Assembly (NCBI GenBank): GCA_023301395.1
Contig: JALZUY010000128.1
Span: forward strand, 1 to 8,275
DNA length: 8,275 nucleotides
Direction: 5' to 3'
Source: Nonlabens sp.
GTDB taxonomy: Bacteria; Bacteroidota; Bacteroidia; Flavobacteriales; Flavobacteriaceae
Shown here: one piece after another, positions 1 through 6,560 of the stretch
Layout: every line of letters begins with the position of its first letter
Numbering within the stretch: position 1 is the first letter of the stretch
The notes under the pieces: model-generated
The model's database searches: none
What the model was told of the DNA's origin: nothing
The model's input: the letters and a program-made list of their open reading frames with translations, nothing else
Made by a program: the position numbers and the translations under genes

Positions 1-1389
1 AAAGCAGTAGATCAATTAGATCCCGAAAAAAGAAGATCAAATGTAAATCGAGATCTAAAAGCACTTGGGCTTGCAACCATAGGAAGTGGTTTTTTAGGTG
101 GTTTGAACGTGGTTACTGTTATTGCACGTAGTTCAGTAAATGTGAATAATGGTGGTACTAACCGATCTTCTAATTTTGCTCACGCAACTTTCTTAGTCAT
201 ATTCATATTGCTTTTTAGCACACAATTGACTCGCATTCCATTGCCGGCACTTATGGCGATTTTAGTATATACTGGTTATAAACTCGCTTCTCCTAGTAAC
301 GTAGCAAAGATTTTCAAGATTGGGAAAGAGCAGCTTATTATATTCTTTACAACATTATTAGTCACTCTATTTATAGGATTGATATCTGGTATTATCGCAG
401 GTGTATTGATGACATTTTTAATCCATGTTATCTTAAATAAAAACTTGGAGCTTTTTATTAAAAACTGGCGCAAGCCAAACGTATTGATGTTTAAAGAAAA
501 AAGAGGTGACCAGCATTATTATATTAATGTAAAACACTTTTGTACTTTTTTAAATTTCTATAAACTCAAAGAAAAATTAAACGCCATTCCTGAGACTGAA
601 GATGTAGTGGTTGACTTATCTTTTTGTGAATTTGTAGATCATACAGTGATGGAAAACTTAAGTGCTTATCAAGAGGTATTTCATAAAAGAGGTGGACACC
701 TAGAATTAATAGGTCTCGATCATCATGGTACTGAGTCAGGACATCCATTTGCATTAAGAAGATTGATTCCTGGAATTCCATTTCTTACAGGCAATCTTAC
801 TAAAAGGCAGTCTACTCTAAAAGAAATTGCTATAGATTACAGCCTCAACTATGAAGCAGACGTTAAGGAAAATACTGAAGTACTAGACGATTTCAGATTC
901 TTCAAGACTAAGAAAATTGAAAAAGTATATAACAGACTCTTTAATAAAGATGATTCCTTTTCAGTATTTGACATTCATTATTCCGAAGGTGAATTTATCG
1001 CCAAAGAAGATGTGCGTACCACAATGCTTCATATAAAGCTCAACCACAATATCCCAGAATTCACATTAGACAGAGAAGGTTTCTTAGAAAAAGTTTATGC
1101 TATCGCCGGTTATGACGATATTCCCATAGACAACCATTCTGATTTTTCTAAGCGTTTTTACTTATTAGGTGATGAACCTAGAATGGTACAAGACTATTTT
1201 AATGATGATCTAGTTATGTTTTTTGAAAGCAATTCATATTACCACGTGGAGTCTGACGGTACATCATTACTTATTTTCAGATCTCAACGTATTGCTGGTG
1301 TCAAGGAAATTAAGAAGTTGATTGATTTTGGAAATAGATTGAGAAAAATCGTTCATAAAGAAGCACTAGTAACGGTTGAAAAGCCTTAA
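1..1389 (+). CDS. SulP family inorganic anion transporter with STAS domain (5' end outside window)
   Basis: The reading frame is open from the first base, so this is the last 462 codons of a longer gene. The first ATG/TTG-type codon (103) is internal and not a real start. The early part carries the conserved SulP stretch: DQLDPEKRRSNVNRDLKALG, then GSGFLGGLNVVTVIARSS and NVNNGGTNR. Hydrophobic helices follow at about nt 175-285 and 328-440. A STAS domain lies at about nt 505-730 and includes VVVDLSFCEFVDHTVMENL, the typical SulP STAS core. SulP proteins are inner-membrane transporters of sulfate, bicarbonate or other anions, and the substrate cannot be read from this fragment. About 210 residues (nt 750-1386) continue past the STAS domain, which is longer than the usual SulP tail. 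They look soluble and mixed alpha/beta, and resemble DUF3137-type regions only loosely. Family assignment is firm; the role of the tail is unknown. Confidence 0.93.
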   Translation, partial: KAVDQLDPEKRRSNVNRDLKALGLATIGSGFLGGLNVVTVIARSSVNVNNGGTNRSSNFAHATFLVIFILLFSTQLTRIPLPALMAILVYTGYKLASPSNVAKIFKIGKEQLIIFFTTLLVTLFIGLISGIIAGVLMTFLIHVILNKNLELFIKNWRKPNVLMFKEKRGDQHYYINVKHFCTFLNFYKLKEKLNAIPETEDVVVDLSFCEFVDHTVMENLSAYQEVFHKRGGHLELIGLDHHGTESGHPFALRRLIPGIPFLTGNLTKRQSTLKEIAIDYSLNYEADVKENTEVLDDFRFFKTKKIEKVYNRLFNKDDSFSVFDIHYSEGEFIAKEDVRTTMLHIKLNHNIPEFTLDREGFLEKVYAIAGYDDIPIDNHSDFSKRFYLLGDEPRMVQDYFNDDLVMFFESNSYYHVESDGTSLLIFRSQRIAGVKEIKKLIDFGNRLRKIVHKEALVTVEKP

Positions 1390-1443
1390 AATTTCTTAAA
1401 CCTATTTTAAGTACTGTAGGCGATTTTGTATTTTGCAAGAACT

Positions 1444-2298
1444 ATGAAAATTCACCCTATAGAATCTGGTAACTTTAAATTAGATGGTGGCGCTATGTTT
1501 GGCGTTGTTCCTAAATCATTGTGGCAACGTACAAATCCAGCCGACTCAAATAACATGATCGACATGGCTGCTCGCTGTCTACTTGTTGAAAATGGAGATC
1601 GCTTAACACTCATTGATACTGGTATGGGAAATAAGCAATCTGATAAATTCTTTGGTTACTATTTTATGGATCACGTTCATAATTTAGATAGTTCTCTTAA
1701 AAAAGCTGGTTTTTCTCGCAATGATATTACAGACGTATTTTTAACACACTTACACTTTGACCATTGTGGTGGCGTGATAGAAAAGAAAGGTAACGACTTT
1801 TATGAACCTGCGTTTGAAAGAGCAAAAATTTGGACTAACTCTGAGCACTGGAAATGGGCAGTAGAACCTAATGCTCGTGAAAAAGCATCTTTCCTAACTG
1901 AAAATATCAAACCCATTCAAGAAAGCGGTCAGCTTAATTTTATATCTCAAAACAGTTCCTTTGAGGTTAAAAACGAGATGGATTTTGATATCCTTTTTGT
2001 AGATGGTCATACTGAGAAAATGATGATACCGCATATAAAACTAGGTGATAAGACCTTTGTATTTATGGCAGATCTCTTGCCTACTGCTGGTCATTTACCT
2101 ATTCCTTATGTAATGGGATATGATACAAGGCCACTCTTAACACTTGATGAAAAATCAAAATTTCTTGATGAGGCAGCTACTAATGGTTATTACCTCATCT
2201 TAGAACACGATCCCAATAATGAAATAATAACACTGAAACACACTGAAAAAGGTGTTCGTCTCGATAAATCCCTTACTTTTAAAGACTTATTTAACTAA
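1444..2298 (+). CDS. MBL-fold metallohydrolase (metallo-beta-lactamase superfamily)
   Basis: The protein has 284 residues if it starts at ATG 1444. A TTG at 1426 would add only six residues and is less likely, because MKIHPIESGNFKLDGG is a normal start for this subgroup. The metal-binding motif THLHFDH supplies H102, H104, D106 and H107. H189 (in DGHTE), D210 (in FMADLL) and H255 (in LEHDP) complete a dinuclear metal site, so the enzyme should be an active hydrolase. The fold and the GGAMFGVVPK N-terminus resemble the branch that includes quorum-quenching lactonases (AiiA/AttM-like), but the substrate cannot be deduced and lactonase activity is only a possibility. No signal peptide is visible, so it is probably cytoplasmic. 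The S8 peptidase gene starts 5 nt after its stop, implying co-transcription. The gap to the SulP gene is 54 nt with no clear terminator, so read-through from SulP is possible. A TATTTTG at 1429-1435 is a poor promoter candidate. Confidence 0.92.
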   Translation: MKIHPIESGNFKLDGGAMFGVVPKSLWQRTNPADSNNMIDMAARCLLVENGDRLTLIDTGMGNKQSDKFFGYYFMDHVHNLDSSLKKAGFSRNDITDVFLTHLHFDHCGGVIEKKGNDFYEPAFERAKIWTNSEHWKWAVEPNAREKASFLTENIKPIQESGQLNFISQNSSFEVKNEMDFDILFVDGHTEKMMIPHIKLGDKTFVFMADLLPTAGHLPIPYVMGYDTRPLLTLDEKSKFLDEAATNGYYLILEHDPNNEIITLKHTEKGVRLDKSLTFKDLFN

Positions 2299-2303
2299 AA
2301 ATC

Positions 2304-3932
2304 ATGAATTACTCCTTAATTAAAAAATCATTTTTAACCGTAGCAGCTGCAGGAATGTTAGCTAGTTGTGGTAGTGGATTCACAATTGTTTCTCCACCTA
2401 TTGAAAACATAGACTCAACACCTATTAAAACTACAAAACTATCTGATGTTGAGGCAAAAAACTGGAAAGATCTAGATTTACAAACAGATACTATCCCAGG
2501 AATGAGTGTCAACAAAGCTTATACTGAAATTATTAAAGGCCGTATGGGAACAACTACTATAGTTGCTGTTATAGACTCTGGGATTGATGTAGAGCATGAA
2601 GATCTTGATGGTGTGATATGGACCAATCCAGGTGAAATCGCTGGAAATGGTATTGATGACGATAAAAATGGATATATAGATGACGTCCACGGATGGAATT
2701 TCCTAGGTGACATCGTTGCTGAGAATCTTGAATATGAGCGTATAGTAAGAGATCAAGCTCAATTGCCAGCTGCTATCGTTGCAAAAGCTCAAAAAGAGTA
2801 TGATGGTAAACTTGCAACGGCATCTCAAAGTAAAGAACGTTACGAGCAAATTTTACAACAAATCGTTGAAGCAGATAAAGTAGTAACTGCTCATTTAGGT
2901 AAATCAGATTATACACCTGAAGAAGTTGCTGCAATTAGTACAGAAGATGAAGCTGTTGTTAATGCAAAAGGTACTTTAAGTTTCTTCTTTGGCCAAGGAC
3001 TTGAATCTGTTGCACAAGCAAAAGAAGTTCTAGGTGGTTATATTACAGACTCGACTAACCTCTTAAACGGCGCAAAGTTAAAAACAAATTATCGTGAAGA
3101 TGCTATGCCTGGTAATAGCCCATATGTATGGGAACCTAATGTAGCCTATGGTAACAATGAATATAGTGGTCCAGATCCAGAAAAGAAAGATGCATTGCAC
3201 GGTACTCACGTTGCTGGTATTATCGCTGCAGAGCGTGATAACGGTCTAGGTGCAAATGGCGTTGCAAACAATGTTAAAATCATGGTATTACGCGCTGTTT
3301 CTGAAGGTGATGAATATGATAAAGATATTGCCATGGCAATAAGATATGCAGCAGACAATGGTGCAAAAGTGATTAATGGTAGTTTTGGTAAATACCATTC
3401 TTCAAATCCTGAATGGGTTTGGGAAGCTATTAAATATGCAGAAAGTAAAGATGTTCTTTTTGTAAACGCAGCAGGTAATGAAGGAACAGATACTGATTTC
3501 ACTCAAGTTTATCCTCAAGATCAAGAGCTTGCAGGTCCTGAAATTTCTGATAATTTCCTTACAGTAGGTGCACTTGCTCCATCTTATGGTGCAGACTTAG
3601 TCGCTAATTTTTCAAACTACGGTAAAGCATCTGTAGATGTTTTTGGTCCTGGAGTACAAATCTACTCTACGTTCCCATTAAATGAATATTCTAGTATTAG
3701 TGGTACTTCTATGGCTTCTCCAGCAGTGGCTGGTGTTGCGGCTATGATCCGTTCCCAGTTCCCTAAATTATCTGCAAGTCAAGTAAAACACATCATTATG
3801 GATAGTGGTTTAAGTACTGCTGCACGAGTGAATTTAGGTGGTGGCGCAGACACTAAACCATTCAAAGACATTACCGTTTCTGGAAAAATGGCAAACTTGT
3901 ATAACGCCTTAATTATGGCGTCTAAGATGTAA
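2304..3932 (+). CDS. S8 (subtilisin-like) serine peptidase, lipoprotein
   Basis: The protein has 542 residues. The N-terminus is a lipoprotein signal, with a hydrophobic stretch at residues 10-20 followed by LASC and lipidation at Cys22, so it is anchored in the cell envelope. The catalytic triad is complete: D91 (VAVIDSGID), H299 (HGTHVAG) and S469 (GTSMASP). The oxyanion Asn is N392 (AAGNEG). After the Asp motif comes an acidic GIDDDKNGYIDDVHGWNF block (residues about 115-133), common in Bacteroidota subtilases and plausibly Ca-binding. D91 and H299 are 208 residues apart, against about 32 in subtilisin. The insertion (about 137-297) is rich in Ala, Glu, Gln and Lys and predicted to be helical. 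No recognisable I9 propeptide is present; only about 60 residues separate Cys22 from the catalytic core. It probably degrades or processes envelope proteins; the target is unknown. It shares a transcript with the upstream metallohydrolase and is followed by a strong terminator. Confidence 0.95.
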   Translation: MNYSLIKKSFLTVAAAGMLASCGSGFTIVSPPIENIDSTPIKTTKLSDVEAKNWKDLDLQTDTIPGMSVNKAYTEIIKGRMGTTTIVAVIDSGIDVEHEDLDGVIWTNPGEIAGNGIDDDKNGYIDDVHGWNFLGDIVAENLEYERIVRDQAQLPAAIVAKAQKEYDGKLATASQSKERYEQILQQIVEADKVVTAHLGKSDYTPEEVAAISTEDEAVVNAKGTLSFFFGQGLESVAQAKEVLGGYITDSTNLLNGAKLKTNYREDAMPGNSPYVWEPNVAYGNNEYSGPDPEKKDALHGTHVAGIIAAERDNGLGANGVANNVKIMVLRAVSEGDEYDKDIAMAIRYAADNGAKVINGSFGKYHSSNPEWVWEAIKYAESKDVLFVNAAGNEGTDTDFTQVYPQDQELAGPEISDNFLTVGALAPSYGADLVANFSNYGKASVDVFGPGVQIYSTFPLNEYSSISGTSMASPAVAGVAAMIRSQFPKLSASQVKHIIMDSGLSTAARVNLGGGADTKPFKDITVSGKMANLYNALIMASKM

Positions 3933-3954
3933 GTTTTACTCTTTTAATATTGTT

Positions 3955-3991
3955 GAAAAGCCTGTCCTCTTTTGTACAGGCTTTTCTTTTT
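3955..3991 (+). terminator. Intrinsic terminator after the S8 peptidase gene
   Basis: A perfect 11-bp inverted repeat, GAAAAGCCTGT (3955-3965) and ACAGGCTTTTC (3976-3986), encloses a 10-nt loop and is followed by a T run (3987-3991). It begins 23 nt after the S8 stop codon. This is a textbook Rho-independent terminator and should close the metallohydrolase-S8 transcript. The arm ends are A-rich and T-rich, so it could also work on the other strand, but no gene converges on it here. Confidence 0.9.
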
Positions 3992-4009
3992 ACGTTTTCT
4001 TTTGTAATT

Positions 4010-4025
4010 CGCTTTCGCGAAAGCG
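4010..4025. repeat. Perfect 16-bp palindrome CGCTTTCGCGAAAGCG
   Basis: The 16 bases equal their own reverse complement. Beyond a mismatched 3-nt step, GTA (4004-4006) also pairs with TAC (4029-4031), giving an imperfect 28-bp symmetric unit. It lies in the S8-M1 intergenic region, after the S8 terminator and upstream of the M1 promoter. It is GC-rich against AT-rich surroundings. I recall the sequence as highly repeated in some Flavobacteriaceae genomes, but this window cannot prove that. Protein binding, a repeat with no regulatory role, or a fold in RNA are all possible. Confidence 0.8.
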
Positions 4026-4048
4026 TGATACGAATGAAGCTTATCCCG

Positions 4049-4078
4049 TTGAAGAACGAGACGAAAGCGGTATATTTA
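4049..4078 (+). promoter_or_regulatory. Candidate promoter of the M1 peptidase gene
   Basis: TTG (4049-4051) and TATATTTA (4071-4078) are separated by 19 nt. This fits the Bacteroidota pattern TTG-N17-23-TAnnTTTG with one mismatch, the final A for G. Transcription would start around 4083-4088, leaving a leader of roughly 20-25 nt before ATG 4108. The preceding terminator means M1 needs its own promoter. The half-palindrome CGAAAGCG fills the 3' end of the spacer. Confidence 0.55.
4062..4069. repeat. Half-copy CGAAAGCG of the nearby palindrome
   Basis: The eight bases are identical to the right arm of the palindrome at 4010-4025 and complementary to its left arm (4010-4017). The half-site ends one base before the candidate -7 box of the M1 promoter. 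It could serve as a second binding half-site, or pair with 4010-4017 as an alternative fold. An 8-base match close by could also be chance. Confidence 0.45.
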
Positions 4079-4107
4079 TAACCTAATTACTCAACAAGAA
4101 TCAACAA

Positions 4108-5970
4108 ATGAAAAAAATCATTTTACTTCTCACAACTGCGGTTATTCTCGCAAGTTGTGGATCTTCTAAAGATATAGTCGCAAATCAAAGCTCTAGTGCA
4201 AATGGATACTGGCAACAAGCTGTAGACTATAAAATGAATGTAGACATGGATGTGGACCGTTATCAATACACGGGAAAACAGACCTTAGTTTATACAAACA
4301 ACTCTCCAGAAACACTAGATAGAGTTTACTATCATTTATTCTTCAATGCTTTTCAACCAGGTAGTGAAATGGATGTACGTTCTCGTACTATCGCAGATCC
4401 AGATCGTCGTGTAGGATCTCGTATCGCAGCACTAGAACCTAATGAAATAGGCTACTTACACGTGTCTAATGTAACACAAGATGGAACTGCTTTACAACCT
4501 CAAGAAGAAGGAACTATTCTAGTAGTAAAACTAGCAAAGTCTCTTGCTCCAGGACAGTCTACAACGTTGAAACTTGATTTTAACGGGCAAGTACCGGTAC
4601 AAGTACGTAGAAGTGGTCGTAATAATAAAGAAGGCGTAGCGCTTTCTATGACGCAGTGGTTTCCTAAAATGGCAGAGTTTGACATTACAGGATGGAATAC
4701 AAGTCCTTATGTAGGCCGTGAATTTCATGGTGTATGGGGAAATTTTGATGTGAAACTGACTTTAGATAAAGACTATACTATAGGTGGAACTGGATATTTA
4801 CAGAATCCTAAAGAGATAGGACATGGTTATGATAAAGCAAACTCTGGTCCTGAAAAAGGGAAAAACGGGAAGTTAACTTGGCATTTTAAAGCTCCTATGG
4901 TGCACGATTTTGCATGGGCCGCAGATCCAGATTTTATTCATGATATTTATGATGGAGCAAATGGAGTAAAGCTTCACTTCATCTATAAAGATAATGAGGC
5001 TATAAAAGAAAACTGGAAGAATTTACAACCTAAGACTAATGAGATGTTGAAGTATTTCAACAAAAACATAGGTGAATATCCATACAAGCAATACAGCGTT
5101 ATACAAGGTGGCGATGGTGGAATGGAATATGCGATGTGTACTCTTATCACTGGAGAGCGTTCTTATGGAAGCCTTATGGGCGTGACTGCTCATGAGTTTG
5201 CACACTCATGGTTCAACCACATCCTTGCTACTAATGAGTCTAAACACGAGTGGATGGATGAAGGTTTTACAACCTTTATCTCAAATAAAGCAATGGCGTT
5301 TATCAATGGAGAAAATGAGGCTACTGCAAACGGTGGATCTTATAGAGGTTATCTAGGTCTTGCAAATTCAGGAAAAGAACAACCACAATCTACACATGCA
5401 GACCGTTATGAATTCAATGGTGCCTATGGCGCTAGTGCTTATAATAAAGGTGCTACTTTCATAGCACAACTAGGTTATGTTATAGGAGAAGCAAAACGTG
5501 ATGAGGTGATTAAAGAATACTTCAACACTTGGAAATTTAAGCATCCAGAGCCTAATGATTTTAAACGTGTTGCTGAGCGTGTAAGTGGTTTTGATCTAGA
5601 ATGGTACTTGCGTGACTGGACCATGACTACTAACGTTATAGATTATGCGGTTGAAGATATGAGTAGTATAGATGGTAAAACGATGGTCTCGCTATCGCGA
5701 AAAGGACTCATGCCAATGCCATTAGATATTAAAGTAACCATGAATGATGGAACTGAGAAATGGTTTTACATTCCATTAGAAGAAATGCGCGGAGAAAAAA
5801 TGGTTCCTAATAACTGGACTATTTTAAATGATTGGGCTTGGGCTTATCCTACTTATGACATAGAATTAGAAGATGTAAACATGCGCTCGATTAGATCTGT
5901 AGAAATAGATCCTAAAAATAACATGGCCGATGTTGATAAGACAAATAACACCTGGCAATTACAAGAATAG
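4108..5970 (+). CDS. M1 family metallopeptidase (zinc aminopeptidase-like), lipoprotein
   Basis: The protein has 620 residues. The N-terminus MKKIILLLTTAVILASC is a lipoprotein signal with Cys17 as the lipidated residue. The GSSKD that follows has one Lys-acid pair but is not a clear surface-export signal, so membrane side is uncertain. An N-terminal beta domain (about 35-280) precedes the gluzincin domain. The zinc site is H362-E363-F-A-H366, followed 18 residues later by E385 in WMDEG. The exopeptidase motif is GGMEY (337-341) in place of the classical GAMEN, a substitution found in the Bacteroidota branch of M1. The expected catalytic Tyr is Y445 (SAYNKGA). The C-terminal 110 residues form a beta-rich domain ending in DVDKTNNTW. 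M1 enzymes remove N-terminal amino acids, here presumably from peptides in the periplasm or at the surface. The gene stands alone between two terminators. Confidence 0.95.
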   Translation: MKKIILLLTTAVILASCGSSKDIVANQSSSANGYWQQAVDYKMNVDMDVDRYQYTGKQTLVYTNNSPETLDRVYYHLFFNAFQPGSEMDVRSRTIADPDRRVGSRIAALEPNEIGYLHVSNVTQDGTALQPQEEGTILVVKLAKSLAPGQSTTLKLDFNGQVPVQVRRSGRNNKEGVALSMTQWFPKMAEFDITGWNTSPYVGREFHGVWGNFDVKLTLDKDYTIGGTGYLQNPKEIGHGYDKANSGPEKGKNGKLTWHFKAPMVHDFAWAADPDFIHDIYDGANGVKLHFIYKDNEAIKENWKNLQPKTNEMLKYFNKNIGEYPYKQYSVIQGGDGGMEYAMCTLITGERSYGSLMGVTAHEFAHSWFNHILATNESKHEWMDEGFTTFISNKAMAFINGENEATANGGSYRGYLGLANSGKEQPQSTHADRYEFNGAYGASAYNKGATFIAQLGYVIGEAKRDEVIKEYFNTWKFKHPEPNDFKRVAERVSGFDLEWYLRDWTMTTNVIDYAVEDMSSIDGKTMVSLSRKGLMPMPLDIKVTMNDGTEKWFYIPLEEMRGEKMVPNNWTILNDWAWAYPTYDIELEDVNMRSIRSVEIDPKNNMADVDKTNNTWQLQE

Positions 5971-5994
5971 ATAATTAGTTCTATTCCAAATCTT

Positions 5995-6026
5995 AAAAAG
6001 CAGTCTTTCAAAAGGCTGCTTTTTTT
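5995..6026 (+). terminator. Intrinsic terminator after the M1 peptidase gene
   Basis: AAAAAGCAGTC (5995-6005) pairs with GGCTGCTTTTT (6014-6024), with one G-U pair and an 8-nt loop. The right arm runs into seven consecutive T (6020-6026). It begins 25 nt after the M1 stop and separates M1 from rnpA. Confidence 0.9.
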
Positions 6027-6064
6027 GTTATTAATTAGTAAAGCACTTCATTCTCTTAAAAACA

Positions 6065-6072
6065 TATCTTTG
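6065..6072 (+). promoter_or_regulatory. Consensus Bacteroidota -7 box upstream of rnpA
   Basis: TATCTTTG matches TAnnTTTG exactly and ends only 4 nt before ATG 6077. No clear TTG element lies 17-23 nt upstream. If the box is used with the usual spacing, the first transcribed base falls at or next to the A of the start codon, giving a leaderless or near-leaderless mRNA. A terminator just upstream supports a promoter in this gap. Confidence 0.6.
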
Positions 6073-6076
6073 TCAC

Positions 6077-6457
6077 ATGCGCTTCACTCTAGGAAAAGAC
6101 ACTAAACTCAAAAGCAAGAAAGCAATTGAGCAACTTTTTACAGATGGTAATTCCATCCGTAAAGGACCGTTGCGGTGTGTTTTTAAATTTGCTAGTGGTG
6201 AAATGGCTCATAAAGTAGGTGTGAGTGTCTCTAAACGTTTCTTTAAAAAAGCTCCAGACCGTAATCGAGTAAAGAGATTATTCCGTGAAGCATATCGTTT
6301 AAATCAACATGATTTAATGATGAGTCATGAAGGTAAACACTTAGAAATGATGTTTATTTTTCAATCTCCTAAAATGCCCGATTTTGAGTTTATGGAAAAA
6401 CTCGTTAAGAAATTGATTACTGAATTAAACAAAACTCTTCAAGAGTCTTTAAAATAA
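6077..6457 (+). CDS. rnpA: Ribonuclease P protein component
   Basis: The 126-residue basic protein is the usual size for RnpA. The hallmark RNR motif is present in APDRNRVKRLFREAYR (residues about 59-74), preceded by the conserved VGVSVSKRFFKKA strand-helix. The N-terminus TLGKDTKLKSKKAIEQLFTDG matches the family's first helix. RnpA binds the catalytic RNase P RNA and helps it remove the 5' leader of precursor tRNAs in the cytoplasm. In many bacteria rnpA sits beside rpmH; here no ribosomal-protein gene is near. It is flanked by the M1 peptidase and, 103 nt downstream, by the S41 peptidase. A strong terminator upstream and a -7 box touching its start suggest independent transcription. No terminator is visible after its stop, so some read-through into the S41 gene is possible. 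Confidence 0.96.
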   Translation: MRFTLGKDTKLKSKKAIEQLFTDGNSIRKGPLRCVFKFASGEMAHKVGVSVSKRFFKKAPDRNRVKRLFREAYRLNQHDLMMSHEGKHLEMMFIFQSPKMPDFEFMEKLVKKLITELNKTLQESLK

Positions 6458-6523
6458 TGGCACTTTAATTGAAAGCAATGAACAGTAAATGACAAGAAAA
6501 TGAGTCATCTATCGTTTTTATAC

Positions 6524-6531
6524 TATATTTA
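6524..6531 (+). promoter_or_regulatory. Candidate -7 box of the S41 peptidase gene
   Basis: TATATTTA is one mismatch from TAnnTTTG and lies exactly as far from its start codon as the box before the M1 gene (37 nt from first base of box to ATG). No TTG occurs at the expected upstream distance, so this call is weaker than the M1 one. The rest of the 103-nt gap shows no terminator and no small gene. Confidence 0.35.
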
Positions 6532-6560
6532 TTGCAATTCGTGCACAACAGCGATACACT

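Noticed and set aside
103..105. TTG as start of the first gene
   Set aside because: The frame is open to base 1 and the codons before 103 encode conserved SulP sequence, so this is an internal codon of a gene cut by the window edge.
1395..1411. Inverted repeat CTTAAA / TTTAAG after the SulP gene as a terminator
   Set aside because: A 6-bp, almost purely A-T stem without a following T run is too weak to call.
1429..1435. TATTTTG as a promoter box for the metallohydrolase gene
   Set aside because: It is one base short of the TAnnTTTG spacing and no TTG element was found at a suitable distance.
1426..1443. TTG start adding six residues to the metallohydrolase
   Set aside because: ATG 1444 gives a natural N-terminus, and the region 1426-1443 looks like untranslated leader.
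3206..3502. 98-codon antisense frame inside the S8 gene, and shorter antisense frames at 276-473, 566-781, 2309-2713, 4500-4728, 5023-5205 and 7145-7357
   Set aside because: All lie opposite well-supported coding sequence, have no recognisable domains, and show the low-complexity or Ser/Leu/Ile-rich make-up expected of reverse-complement shadows.
5191..5210. Inverted repeat CATGAGT / ACTCATG over the codons of the zinc-binding motif
   Set aside because: The bases are dictated by the conserved HEFAHSW residues, so the symmetry is most simply chance.
6320..6508. ATGAGTCAT at 6320-6328 (in rnpA) and 6500-6508 (after rnpA) as a regulatory pair
   Set aside because: Only two short copies, one inside a coding region; a 9-base match in 8 kb of AT-rich DNA is not strong evidence.
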